A model generated the notes under the pieces. That model was not told the origin of the DNA, did not search any database, and saw only the letters and a program-made list of their open reading frames with translations. A program made the translations under genes and the position numbers. From Berghia stephanieae (lineage: Eukaryota > Mollusca > Gastropoda > Nudibranchia > Aeolidiidae): DNA of 64,000 bases. How positions within the stretch are numbered: position 1 is the first letter of the stretch; the number at the start of each line of letters is the position of its first letter. Of this stretch, positions 11,916 to 21,857 are shown piece by piece. Location of the stretch: positions 52,498,784 through 52,562,783 of the forward strand of contig CM067443.1 of assembly GCA_034508935.3 (NCBI GenBank), read 5' to 3'.

Positions 11916-12456
11916 GTCAGTAGTAGAACGTATTTTTGTTATTTGCTTTTATAATAATGGTTTCTCTAAAAGTGCCAACTATTTCCTTGAGAACATCAAT
12001 TTTTTATTTTTATAAAAATAAAATACTATCTGAAATTTAACAAAAATTGAACAGATTTGTTTGAATGTGTGAATAAGAGAGTTAATTTAAGAATGTTGAC
12101 CAACATATAGATACAGTAAAAAACTGTAATACACTAAATGTCACTATGGCATCGTGTAAGGCATCTCAAATTTTTGTCTTGAGACAAGGGCCTTGATTCA
12201 AATTTTGTTTAGATTTGGTACCCATCTTGTTGGAAAAGCATATTATGCTCTCCATGTCTTCCCAAAGACTTGACACAGATTCTGAGGTTACTCTTGTGTA
12301 TAACGTGTGCTAATATTGCATTTTAAAAATATCATCTTCCATTTTATTTCATTTTTAATTTATCAGGAAGTACTTTAATTCCTTCCATCATCACTTTCAT
12401 TATTTGTCTAACACCATCATCCTCTGATCTTTCATTAATGATAATAATAATAATAA

Positions 12457-12541
<85 letters not shown>

Positions 12542-13205
12542 TACTTATATAGCACCCGTTAATCCACTGATAAATGCTCTATGGCACTTAACAATCACTC
12601 AGGCTATATAGACTATCATACACACTAACACGCCTACCCACATACACCCGTACATTCAAACCTACATACGGTAACTTCTCCCCATCTTTAATATCTTATT
12701 CATTGCCTATTTTATTGACAAAGGGGAAACCTCAAATGTCCACAGCCTTTGTCTGTTTCATTTAGATTGAAATTTCTCATCTACTTTTTTATTGTTCTTT
12801 ATATATGTTGGAAGAGCACAGATTCTTAAAATATTACATCAGAACCTTAAAAGAATTTACGCATGACATACTTTTTTGTTAAATATATGATGTCCCGCCC
12901 AGAAAAAATAAATACTGTGAAGAGCATCTGTATGAACTGTGGATAACTGAAATATAAATGTATATAACTTGTTTATTTATATTCATATTTTTTTATTTTA
13001 TAAAAATTAAAGTTAATTCTTTTTCTTTTATTAGAAGTTTCAAGCTCTGGAAAAAAGAACAAATGAAGTGACAAGAAAATCGACTGAGAAGAGAATAAAA
13101 CATTTACAGCTGAATTTGCTCGACACAGGTAAGGAAATACTATTGGGAAAAGTAGAGAACTGTACAAATATAATTATAATAATAATATTGATAATGATAA
13201 TAATA

Positions 13206-13284
<79 letters not shown>

Positions 13285-14244
13285 TAATAATAATAATATT
13301 CACAATAATGTTACTGAATAAATTGTCAATAATTAAAGCGACAAATATTAGATGGGATATTAGACAAATTTATGAACTGATTATGCTTTTATTTTCAAAC
13401 TCAAGGAATATGAAGAATTTTTAAATCCACAATGTCTACTTTTGTTTTTTTTTTTTATCATATTCACAAATAGTGAATCAAGAGTTTTCAAATGATGAGG
13501 ATAAAGATATTCTTCGGAAGCATGATGTCAAGTTCGGACCTCCTGTTGAGAGACTCCAAGAAAAGAGGAAGAGGAAAGCTGATAAAGATGTTATGTGGGT
13601 ATCAATTATAGAATTTTAGTTAGTTTATTTATTCTTTTTATTAAATCTTTATTCCTCTTTAAATTTAAATACATTTATGTACTCAGTATAAAGTTGTGCT
13701 ATAGTAATAGTAGTCAATGGAGAAATTGATTAAATAAAAAGAGAGAAATAAGGTGAACCGATCAGAGTTTTTTTTTTTTATGGTGATTATCTCATGAGCT
13801 TGATATTGATAGATCAGTTTTTTTCTGTCACTTTGACATATTTGGTACATATGTACTGTTTTGTTTTAAAGGAGGAACATGATATAAAATATAGTCCATC
13901 TATTTTCTTCTGGCACTTTTCTACACACTTCATTTCCTGTTATTATCAACATAAGTGCCTGGTCCACTCGCTTTTCTGAATTAATATTCACTCCAATATC
14001 GGGCCTTAACTCAATGTTTCATTCGTCTCAATGTTATATGTATGTGTTGAGAATAGAGCTTAAGCATCACTGCTGGCTTGAAACAAACTTTGCAGAGTTA
14101 GTGTTTGTTGACTGTATAGCATCCCTCTTGTGGCCAGGTGGAGTTGTATCAGTATGGTTGTGGGTTCGAGCTCCCATCGAAGTGAAAAAATGTTTTTATT
14201 ATCTATTGTCTTCTGGTACTTTTCTTCTCATTTCCATATTATCA

Positions 14245-14316
<72 letters not shown>

Positions 14317-14328
14317 TATCTTATTATC

Positions 14329-14386
<58 letters not shown>

Positions 14387-17300
14387 CATTCTTAATCGTA
14401 ATGTTTAAAATGGTATTTTATTCGTATTTTTGTTCTTTTTACTCATATTATTTGAAGGCCATCTAAAGCAACAATTTCTGATGTGCGGGGTCCTATTGAA
14501 AAACTACAGAATTATATGGACTTAAACGACCATTTAGTGACAACCGACCACTCAAGACCTCCACCACAAACCGCCCTTGAGAAGAAAATTGACTCTGCCA
14601 TATGCCATGGAGATGTGTCTACTGCTGAAGCTTTAAGCGACCAATTAGCTGAAAGACAAGTGGGTATTCATGTTGTGGTTTTTCCTTTGTTGAGTTTGTC
14701 TATCCTGTACTTCGATTCAACTTCCATTCTCAGCAGCTTTATGGACCTTGGATGCATTATTAGTAGTGTATGGCTACATCTCCACACTGGAATTCTCCAG
14801 CCAGTCTTTAAATTCGTCACTGCAGTTTAGGACAGTGTAAGATTATGTGGTCTGCTGTCTCTGGCATTCCCTGACAGTGGGGACAGTTGGCGGACTGTCT
14901 CAGACCCCATCGATGCATGTTTGCAGCAGTTCTGCCATGGCCTGTCAGTAGTCGGTTTGAGGCAACCCACTGTTTTCGATTGCCATTCCCGAAGCCTAGC
15001 ATAAATTCCGTTGGGTCTTTGATTACCCCACCTCCCTCGCATGGTATTTTTCCAATATTCCCTCCAGGCTTCCCCAATATCAAAAAGTTTTTTCAGTTCT
15101 GAGGGGTAGAAGGGCTTTCTGGATTTGAGTCGTGATGTTTTGAGAGCTTCGTTTATGATGGTTTTTAATGGGGTAATTAGGGTGAGTTCTTTCAGTTTGT
15201 GGGCTACTTTTTGGGTTGCATCTTCTCGCCTGAGTTTTGGTGGTGCGATTGCATTTATAGTTGGGAGCCAAGGGATTGGTGTTGATTTGAGGCATACTGT
15301 TATTATGCGCATGGATTTTCAGAGTTTGATGTCAAGAGTTTTCGTGTGGGGGCTTCTTGTCCAAACAGGGATCCAGTATTCTCCGACACTGTAGCAAAGT
15401 GCTATTGCTGACATTCTTAGGACTTGTTGTGTTGCTCCCCCGGTGGTCCCCGCTAATTTTCTAAGTAGGCAGTTTCTTTTTGCATTTTGTTTGCTGTTCC
15501 TTCAATATGTTTTTTGTAGTTAAGCTGTCTGTCCAGGGTGACACTTAGGTATTTTGAATTTCTGCGGGATATTGGGTGCATTGAAAATGGTGGAAAGACT
15601 TAAAGATGTTTGTCAACCAAAAGTTAGTGTATAAAGTGTCGTGGTGTCATCACTGAGTAATATATGGTCTTATATTTGAATTATGGAAAGCTTCAACTTT
15701 ATTTGTTGAGAATTATTTTTTACTCAAACCAAAAAAGAGCTTCAAACAGTCTTTTCTCCTCCACATCAGTGGAGACTCAAAGGACCAGATCTCGACGGCC
15801 ATATCAGTCTTCAATTTGGTGAAGTTTTGGCCAGAAAGGAAGAATGGAATAAAATAATAAATAAAAGAGCTGAAAACAGTGATATGGCACAAGTGAGCTT
15901 GAGTTATATCGCTTTTATTGTTCTCTTGATGAAAACCGTAAGATATTGTAATGTTAAATCTGCCTCATGTGATTTAAAGTTACAAGTAAATTTTAATCTT
16001 TTGGATTAATCTTATGATTTGTCCTCATTGTTTTCTTCACAAATTTATGACGTTTTATTTTCTTTGCTTATGTATTTCAAGTGTTGTGTTAATTTGAGAA
16101 GATACTTCACTCTCACCATCCCAATTGTGGATCTATTTACAGGCAGCTGAAAGGATTGTATCTGCTTTAGATAGCAAGAAATATATTGAGGAGAAAGAGG
16201 TAAGTCTTTAACTGATTGATATTTTAGGTATGCTGAAAATAGTCTGGTATTATGTTGGGATGAATGTTTCTGAAATTTTGGAGTTTTAAATTATATTCAC
16301 TCGCTTGAATGAAACAAATTAACTTAAGACAATTTCATATTTTTGAATATAAATTCAATTTATGACATCTAAATAACTCTGACATAATACTTTTTGAATC
16401 AGAGCGTAACAAATTTTCAAAAAGGTTATTTCCATGACATCAGTTTATTTTTCAGTTTCCTCAAGATGTATTCCATGAACACACAAATTTCACAAAGTTC
16501 TTATTTCCCCTCTTCCTTTCCCTTTTTTCTTTTTTTCTTTTGTACTATTCTTTGTATTCATCAGGATAGTCGATTCCCAGTAGCTTATATTCAGTTATTG
16601 ACTTGTTTCAGAAGTACTTTTATGAAACGGAAGCAACTTTTTATTTTTTCGCACAACTTCTTGAATCTATTAGCAAAAGTTTCTCGCTTTAGCATATTAT
16701 ATTTTTCACATTCAAATGCTTAAAATTTTATCAAATGGTGTTAATACTGGCTTATCATTATATTTTCTCAAACAGAAATTAAAAGAGACAGCTAAAAGTA
16801 AAAAGAAAAGAAAACTTCCGTGGGGGTAAGTGTGGTTAATTGCTGTCACAGGAAAAGTGAGAATGAGTAATAACGTTAAGAATGATGTTCTTAAAGCATA
16901 TATTATTGTCATCTAGGTTCACTGTCTCTATCATCTCATTAACTGGATTTATGTTATCTTTCTACTCGTGATGAATGAATAATTTGTTATGAATAGTTTT
17001 CTAAAATAGCAGTTTTAGGTAATTCTTTCTTTATTTTATTTTTGCATTGTATAAGACATTGGTTTTCTTTTTGTTTGGTCAACACTTATGTGCAACCTTA
17101 TATTGCTATATTTGACAAAATGGCATCTGCATCACATTTAAAATTAAGATTTCCTGTTACTTGGATACAGTACCTACTTATTTTAGATCTTTGGTTTTAT
17201 ACGTTTATCCCTTCGTGACTTAGACTCTCTGGAAGGGCTACTTTGGGAAACAGAGGCTATTGCAACACAGACAGCATATTTAATTTGTTTTTTTCAGATG

Positions 17301-17724
17301 CAAAGAGATGTTAAGATTCAAATTCATCAAGAAATTCATCTCTCATCTGTAATTGGTTTTCAAGTGATGAAACATTTTTAACCCATGCGTCATTCCAAGT
17401 GCCACTCATTTTAACAGATATGCAGTAATATTCTATATCATTATAAATAAAAAATTACACCTTTCCGGGCATCGCCTAGGCATTCCATGAATGAATATAG
17501 ATAATCCATCAAACAAACATCTCATGCCAACAGGAATCACCCATGTTGTCCAAAGTGAGCAAATTGGGTGTTAATATTCTTGCCCAAAGAAAAAAAAAAG
17601 AAGAAAATCCCTGAAGTAGTGGCTTGGACCCAGGTCCTAACAAGTCACAGTGCAATGATTTATCAACTCAGCCACTTCATTTCCCCCCCCCCCCCCCTCC
17701 CCCATCATCATATATATCTATATC

Positions 17725-17755
<31 letters not shown>

Positions 17756-17824
17756 CATTTACTTAATTTTTTTTCTTTCAGATTTGAGCATAAAGAACGA
17801 TGGGAAATGAAAGGAAACATGTGA
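11856..17824 (+). CDS. FAM204A: FAM204A orthologue, seven coding exons (208 aa predicted)
   Basis: Joined exons 11856-11915, 13035-13128, 13474-13594, 14458-14659, 16143-16199, 16776-16825 and 17782-17824 total 627 nt, with phases that agree at every junction and AG/GT at every intron. The product begins MSLEPKEQKKPKNVK and carries LWEKFQALEK, LEKKIDSAICHGD, AEALSDQLAERQ, KKKRKLPWGFEHKERWE and ends MKGNM. These match, in order, the human FAM204A blocks MWNKFQELH, LEKRIDQAVEEWN, AEELSNQLATRE and [21 protein letters not shown] as I remember them. Human FAM204A is about 233 aa. The protein is basic, with lysine-rich runs like nuclear localisation signals; its biochemical role is not established and I do not assign one. 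The N-terminal acidic region of the vertebrate protein is not seen; an upstream coding exon may have been missed. Introns carry SINE, microsatellite and LINE insertions. Confidence 0.85.
12436..12541. repeat. (TAA)n microsatellite in FAM204A intron 1
   Basis: About 100 bp of AAT/ATA units with one early interruption. Confidence 0.95.
12542..12665. repeat. Dispersed repeat fragment with TTATATAGCACC end
   Basis: ACTTATATAGCACCCGTTAA, CACTGATAAATGCTC and GGCACTTAACAATCA resemble the distal end of the SINE family at 45.6, 51.5 and 60.9 kb (GCTTATATAG, ATATCCACTAAACGTGCTCA, GCGCTTTACAA). It is probably a diverged relative, abutting the TAA tract. Confidence 0.45.
13035..13128 (+). CDS. FAM204A: FAM204A coding exon 2
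   Basis: Flanked by TTTTATTAG and GTAAGG. It encodes KFQALEKRTNEVTRKS and continues to NLLDT, ending in phase 1. An (AAT)n tract follows in the intron from about 13167. Confidence 0.85.
13167..13286. repeat. (AAT)n microsatellite in FAM204A intron 2
   Basis: About 120 bp of AAT/ATA units with a few GAT interruptions, starting about 40 bp after the exon 2 donor. Confidence 0.95.
13474..13594 (+). CDS. FAM204A: FAM204A coding exon 3
   Basis: The acceptor is CACAAATAG after a T tract. It encodes VNQEFSNDEDKDILRK, then FGPPVERLQEKRKRKADKDV. The donor that keeps the frame is GTGGGT at 13595 (phase 2); the competing GTATCA at 13599 would put a stop just after the next acceptor. Confidence 0.8.
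13885..14240 (+). repeat. tRNA-like SINE, family 2, copies 2 and 3 (partial)
   Basis: 13885-13960 repeats the tail block of the family (TTCTGGCACTTTTCT, CACTTCATTTCCTGTTATTA). 13962-14240 is a fuller copy with CTTTTCTGAATTAATATTCA, GGCCAGGTGGAGTTG, a box-B-like GGGTTCGAGCTCCC and the tail, which runs into the ATT tract. The tail of one copy meeting the head of the next suggests a tandem insertion. Confidence 0.6.
14245..14393. repeat. (TTA)n microsatellite at a SINE tail
   Basis: About 145 bp of TTA/ATT with two CTTATTATC interruptions, ending about 65 bp before the exon 4 acceptor of FAM204A. Confidence 0.95.
14458..14659 (+). CDS. FAM204A: FAM204A coding exon 4 (conserved core)
   Basis: The acceptor is TTTGAAG. 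It encodes PSKATISDVRGPIEKLQ through LEKKIDSAICHGD to AEALSDQLAERQ, the best-conserved block of the family. The donor is GTGGGT, phase 0. GPIEKLQ here echoes GPPVERLQ of exon 3, possibly an internal duplication. A LINE 3-prime end lies within a few tens of bases of the donor. Confidence 0.88.
14675..15600 (-). mobile_element. 5-prime-truncated non-LTR retrotransposon (LINE), C-terminal end
   Basis: On the minus strand a broken reading frame gives, from 15590 down, KYLSVTLDRQLNYKKHI, then a region with several stops, TPIPWLP and PPKLRREDA, then WVASNRLLTGHGRTAANMHRW and CPHCQGMPETADHIILHCP. This is the thumb and terminal Cys/His-rich segment of the reverse transcriptase polyprotein of jockey/CR1-like LINEs. 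At least one frameshift (near 15080) and several stops in the 15300-15500 part make it dead. The 5-prime end, endonuclease and polymerase core are absent. It lies antisense in FAM204A intron 4 and its 3-prime end abuts the exon 4 donor. Confidence 0.8.
15770..15892 (+). CDS. Candidate cassette exon in FAM204A intron 4 (unrecognised 41-aa segment)
   Basis: A 123-nt open stretch follows a pyrimidine-rich tract ending CCACATCAG and precedes GTGAGC. Both sides are phase 0, the same phase as the flanking FAM204A exons 4 and 5, so inclusion would keep the frame. It encodes WRLKGPDLDGHISLQFGEV, then LARKEEWNKIINKRAENSD and MAQ. The open frame continues upstream through ELQTVFSPPHQ. I recognise no family, and the vertebrate protein has nothing at this position. 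It could be a lineage-specific alternative exon, a remnant of an inserted gene piece, or chance. Confidence 0.35.
16143..16199 (+). CDS. FAM204A: FAM204A coding exon 5
   Basis: Nineteen codons between TTTACAG and GTAAGT, both strong sites, in phase 0 on each side. It encodes AAERIVSALDSKKYIEEKE, matching IAKAVACHNFVKAKKE of the vertebrate protein in position and pattern. Confidence 0.85.
16776..16825 (+). CDS. FAM204A: FAM204A coding exon 6
   Basis: The exon lies between CAAACAG and GTAAGT. It encodes KLKETAKSKKKRKLPW and two bases of the next glycine codon. The basic run is followed by LPWG, the counterpart of LAWG in vertebrates. Confidence 0.88.
17456..17701 (-). repeat. tRNA-derived SINE, family 5, minus copy with poly-C/G head
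   Basis: Read on the minus strand it has a G run (17683-17697 on the plus strand as C), a degenerate box A, a box B in GACCTGGGTCCAAGCC, then TTGCTCACTTTGGACA and GTTTGATGGATTATC. The same order occurs at 57714-57965 (+) and 18712-18930 (-). Copy ends are approximate. Confidence 0.75.
17724..17758. repeat. Short (TTA)n tract before FAM204A exon 7
   Basis: About 33 bp of TTA, 25 bp upstream of the exon 7 acceptor, where it may form part of the polypyrimidine region. Confidence 0.9.
17782..17824 (+). CDS. FAM204A: FAM204A terminal coding exon 7
   Basis: After TTTTCTTTCAG it encodes FEHKERWEMKGNM and then TGA, matching the vertebrate C-terminus [19 protein letters not shown] motifs at about 18386 and 18492 are possible poly(A) signals; neither is proven. 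Confidence 0.9.
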
Positions 17825-18711
17825 TGGATAATGCAAAATATGTCAACGTTGGTTCATTAAAATTTGATGCTGTGATTAATCTGTCTTGACAAGATTGTTG
17901 TGGAATTCACATAGAAACTTATCATTTTCTTTCTTCTTCCTCTCATTTGCTTTTGATGCCTCTGACAGTACATTAACTCTCTCCTTACCAGCCATTTTCA
18001 GGATTTTCCCCAAAACCTCACACCCAACAACACAAAAATATATTTTTTATCACTCTGACATAATAGCAGTGCCATACATAATTTCATGAGCAAAACATGC
18101 TCTACAACGCACTGTTCATTTTATTTAAATCTTATGATGTACAAGAGAAATTTGAATAAGAAACATGTTGGTTGTATCGTAACGAATGTGACGATTATCC
18201 TATAGTTGGTAAGGAGAGGGTTAAGCTGATAGTGCATAAGTGCCCCATTGCCTTTTGGTTGTTGCGCCTTTCAGGCTGATACATTTTTTATTCTTTGATG
18301 ATGAGCTTAATATGATCATACAAAGATCATTAAATGTTTTACATTATGCCTTACATAGTAAAAATGTGTTTAAAATTACAAAAAGAATAAAAGGCCTCTG
18401 ACAAACTAAAAATAGTTTAATATGGCACAAAAGATAATTGAAAATATTGAAAAAGCTCAAGTATTTCTCAGTTTCCTGCTTCCAGAGCCAAAATAAAAAC
18501 TTGCATGTCTTTGATTTCATACACTTTGTTAACCCTGAACTGTTGTCCATTGATGCATTAGTACAGTCTGGCACAGCTCCTCCACAAATTGAAATCTTTT
18601 CATTTTATTTCATTAGATTGTGACAGACAACTGCAGTGATCATGCTGGATTTCCTTCTGGCTAAACTAAAATGTTTGTGACAAATAATTTAAAAAAAAAA
18701 GTTTCTCCCTT

Positions 18712-18930
18712 CTGCCCCATATTGTTAGATGGCATTGCTCAGACACCCCATAAAGGAATATAGATAATCAATCAAACAAATGTCTGATGTCAATAGAAAT
18801 CACCCTTGTTGTCCAAAATGAGCAAATTAGGTGGAGAAAAAAAAAGGGTGTGAAGTGGGATTCGAGGTCCGGATCTTCCAAGCCTTCCAAGTGTAATATC
18901 TTAACCACTCTACTGCCTTGGCCCCTATAT
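18712..18930 (-). repeat. tRNA-derived SINE, family 5, second minus copy
   Basis: On the minus strand: GGGGCCAAGGCAGTAGAGTG, then GTTAAGATATTACAC (box A), a box-B-like GGACCTCGAATCCC, then TTGCTCATTTTGGACAACA and TTGATTGATTATC. It matches the body of 17456-17701 with moderate divergence. Confidence 0.7.
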
Positions 18931-19530
18931 GATAATCCCTTGAGTTAAATAATTATAACCTTGTTTGCAAGTAGCAGATCTTTATTTTCAATGATCACTT
19001 TTTACATTTTTGTGTTGCTATTGTTCAATGACTTTTACACTTTATAATGATTTTTTTTTCTATAAAAAATAAGTTGATCCATTGAAATTCACACAAATTT
19101 TGACAATGTATTGCAAGCCACCAACTCTTAAATCCGGTTTATACTTTCTACTACATTCCCTTCAAGTCTGATGAGATTTTCAGCTTATGGTCGCATTTTC
19201 TACTCCTAGCTACTTTTATCCTGGCCATTCTTTTTCTTCTTAAATTTTCCTTATTTTTTGAAGTTGAAGTAAAAAGTAAGATTACAGATGATCACCGAGT
19301 GTACTATTAATCGGATTATAGAGTATGATGGGTTGTTTTTTTTTTTTTGCTTTCAGTGTAGTAAGGGAGACAATACACCCAAATATTTATGGATTCTTGA
19401 ATTGTATGCTTTATTTCCCCTGTTAATGATTTTCATTGAGAAGGAATACTTTTGACATTTGATATTCAATTCTATTCTTTATTAAGTCCAACGCTTGATT
19501 AGTATATAATTTGTTTTCTTTAATTGCTCA
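18931..19530. other. No supported feature
   Basis: AT-rich sequence with short poly-T runs. I see no exon with consistent splice sites and no recognisable repeat. Confidence 0.5.
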
Positions 19531-20822
19531 TACAGTAAAATTAATTTAAACCGAAAGGAGCTAAACCGAAAAATACCTTAAACCACAAAGAATTTAATAA
19601 ATTGTACGAGTTTCTTCATTATCTTTGTACTAATTCTTACGATGAACCGAAATACTTCTAAGCAGGACTTTCTTTAAACCGAAACAACTTGAGAGCACCT
19701 TCCCTTTTTCTCTTCCTATTTTTCTTCAAAAATTCGGCAAAGAGCCTAACTATAAGATGAGGGTGAGGGGTGGGGTGGGGGCTTCAATCACTGCACTTGG
19801 GCTTAGCCACCACCACAATCGCACAGACTGGAAAAGGAAGACAACGGGTGACTGGCAGGCGACAGGGGAGGTGGGGGTGTAGAATCCACGCAGGCGAGAT
19901 GGTCTCGCTCGTGTTGATGCTTTGGATTTTCAACACGACAATAAGTGGGTGTAGACAACTTACCATTGATATGCCATTTCATTTCCACTTTGTTTTAATG
20001 TGTGAGTGTGTGTGGGAGGGGGGGGGGGGGGGGGGGAGTATGTAGTTAGGCCTTTGTACCTTATGGCAATTCAACAAAAGAGGGGTGTGTACTAAACAGC
20101 TTAGCATTGATACGCCTTTTCATTTCCATTTCACTTCACCTCTGAGTCGCTGCGCAACATTCATTGTCAATTATCACTGAAGACCTTCGATCTTATTTTA
20201 GCTTTACATTTTACTAAAGAGATGTTTAAAAGAAAGCACTGTGCTTACACGTTGGTGTTTAAAATAAAAATACTATGTGAAGTCCATGAAAAAAAAGTTG
20301 AGCAAGACGGAGATATGTAAAAAAGCATGGCATCCCGAACTCAACTCTTTCAAGACTTTGATTAGAAAAACAAATCCCCCAAAAATATTTTTTAAACACA
20401 CCAAAAAAAATAATAATAAAGAAAAGAAAAACAAAATAAGAAAAAAAAAAGAAAAAAAATGAATAAATAAATCAATGGTTACTAAGACTACTTTTATTTA
20501 GGGGGAAACAACCCATGATACGATTGAATAAGCAATTGAATAGCACTACCTTTGAAAACATCGAAAAACAGGTACTTGCTTTAAACTGGCCCCCCAGGAA
20601 AACGCGACCGATGCGGCTGCAGTGCGGCCGCATAATTTGCCACTTACCGCAATGCGGCCGCATAATTCACCTTTTACCGCATAATTATGCAAAATATGGT
20701 TTTTAGCGTGAATTTATGACCATTGTATGAAGAAGAATGAAATCGAAAAAGTCCGACGATGTTCCCAAATACGTGACAGTGACTTCCATTTAACTTTAAA
20801 GGGAGGCTATTCCAATTCCAAG

Positions 20823-21544
20823 CAGGGTTGCCTGGATTCAGTAGTCTGATGTCATGCAGCCGGCAACGGCGGCCATCTTGGTTCTAAACAAAGAAAATCA
20901 TTACTTTTTATTCTTCATGCTGGCTAGAACTTTTCATTCCCTTTTCATATGCCTTTTGATCAGAATGTGTAAAAGTCAAAACATGATCAAATTTATGTTT
21001 TTTTTCCCTCTGGAAACGTTTTTAGGCTCGCCGGAGAAATATTTCATACGGGCGTCCGCCATTGTTCCAATAGTTTAGAGCCAGTGTTACTAAGTTACCA
21101 TGCGTCATTAGGAAGGAAGTGACGTTACGACTATTGAATCCTATTTGGCAGATTTTCTGCCAAATGTCCTTTTTTTTTTGGCAGAATTTGAAGTCGTCTG
21201 GCAGGGAAAAATCAGTTTGGCAGATATTTGGCAGATTTTATTTTCCGAGGCCTAGCCTAGAAAGAGGAGTGTTAGCTCTCCTCTTTCTAGGGGCCTAGGG
21301 ATGAAATGAATGTATAGGTCTACTACACGTTTTCCATGGCAATTTTTATGTATTAGTGATATTTTTTAACTTGGGAAATGAAAAAAAAAATTATGACATC
21401 GGCCTTGAGAATTTTTTGTTTAACAAAACTGATGAGTTTTCAAAGGGGGTACTATAAATAGTACGGTTTGGCAGATTTTTGTGGTATTTGGCAGATTTTT
21501 AAAATCCAGTTGGCAGAATGCCTGAAATTAATCTGGCAACCCTG
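20823..21544 (+). mobile_element. hAT-type MITE, 722 bp, with exact 8-bp target duplication
   Basis: It begins CAGGGTTGCCTGGATT and ends GGCAACCCTG, and is flanked by ATTCCAAG on both sides (20815-20822 and 21545-21552), an exact 8-bp duplication. Subterminal and internal TTTGGCAGAT/TGGCAGAA words recur at least six times. A strong hairpin lies at about 21254-21290 (CTAGAAAGAGGAG and its complement). It encodes no protein. It sits just upstream of the transposase remnant of the surrounding hAT element. Confidence 0.88.
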
Positions 21545-21551
21545 ATTCCAA

Positions 21552-21857
21552 GTGTACGATTTGATTTGTCTTCCTGAGATCTACCCTGCTAAGCTGCTCC
21601 TGTCTCCACCTTGGGATCAACTTGAGAGCCTCACAAAGCTGAAAACTGTACCCGAGGAGGAGATCAAGAGGTACACCCGGCAACTTGGGCCCCTCGCGGT
21701 GAAGAACTCCATCACCTCTTCTGTTGATGTGCCACATTTTTGGCAGTCCATTTCTGATGAAGTGCTAGCTTTGGCTGCTTGTGCCAAGTGGTACATATAC
21801 ACCACGATCAACAGCGCTGATGCTGAGCGCAGTTTTTCTGTTTACAATCTGATATAG
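21552..21857 (+). pseudogene. hAT transposase remnant (C-terminal dimerisation region)
   Basis: An open frame of about 100 codons begins just after the MITE. Its end, DVPHFWQSISDEVLALAACA, then KWYIYTTINSADAERSFSVY, matches the hAT family C-terminal dimerisation motif: FW, then a small helix, then a conserved S-A-ER-FS. The preceding PWDQLESLTKLKTVPEEEI is less diagnostic. The catalytic DDE core and BED zinc finger are absent. The first residues arise at the MITE junction, so the apparent start is not a real initiation site. It is a fossil of a DNA transposon, not a host gene. Confidence 0.75.

Noticed and set aside
12001-12435. Possible extra FAM204A exon between exons 1 and 2
   Set aside because: No open stretch with matched splice sites; the LWE-KFQ join already matches the vertebrate protein.
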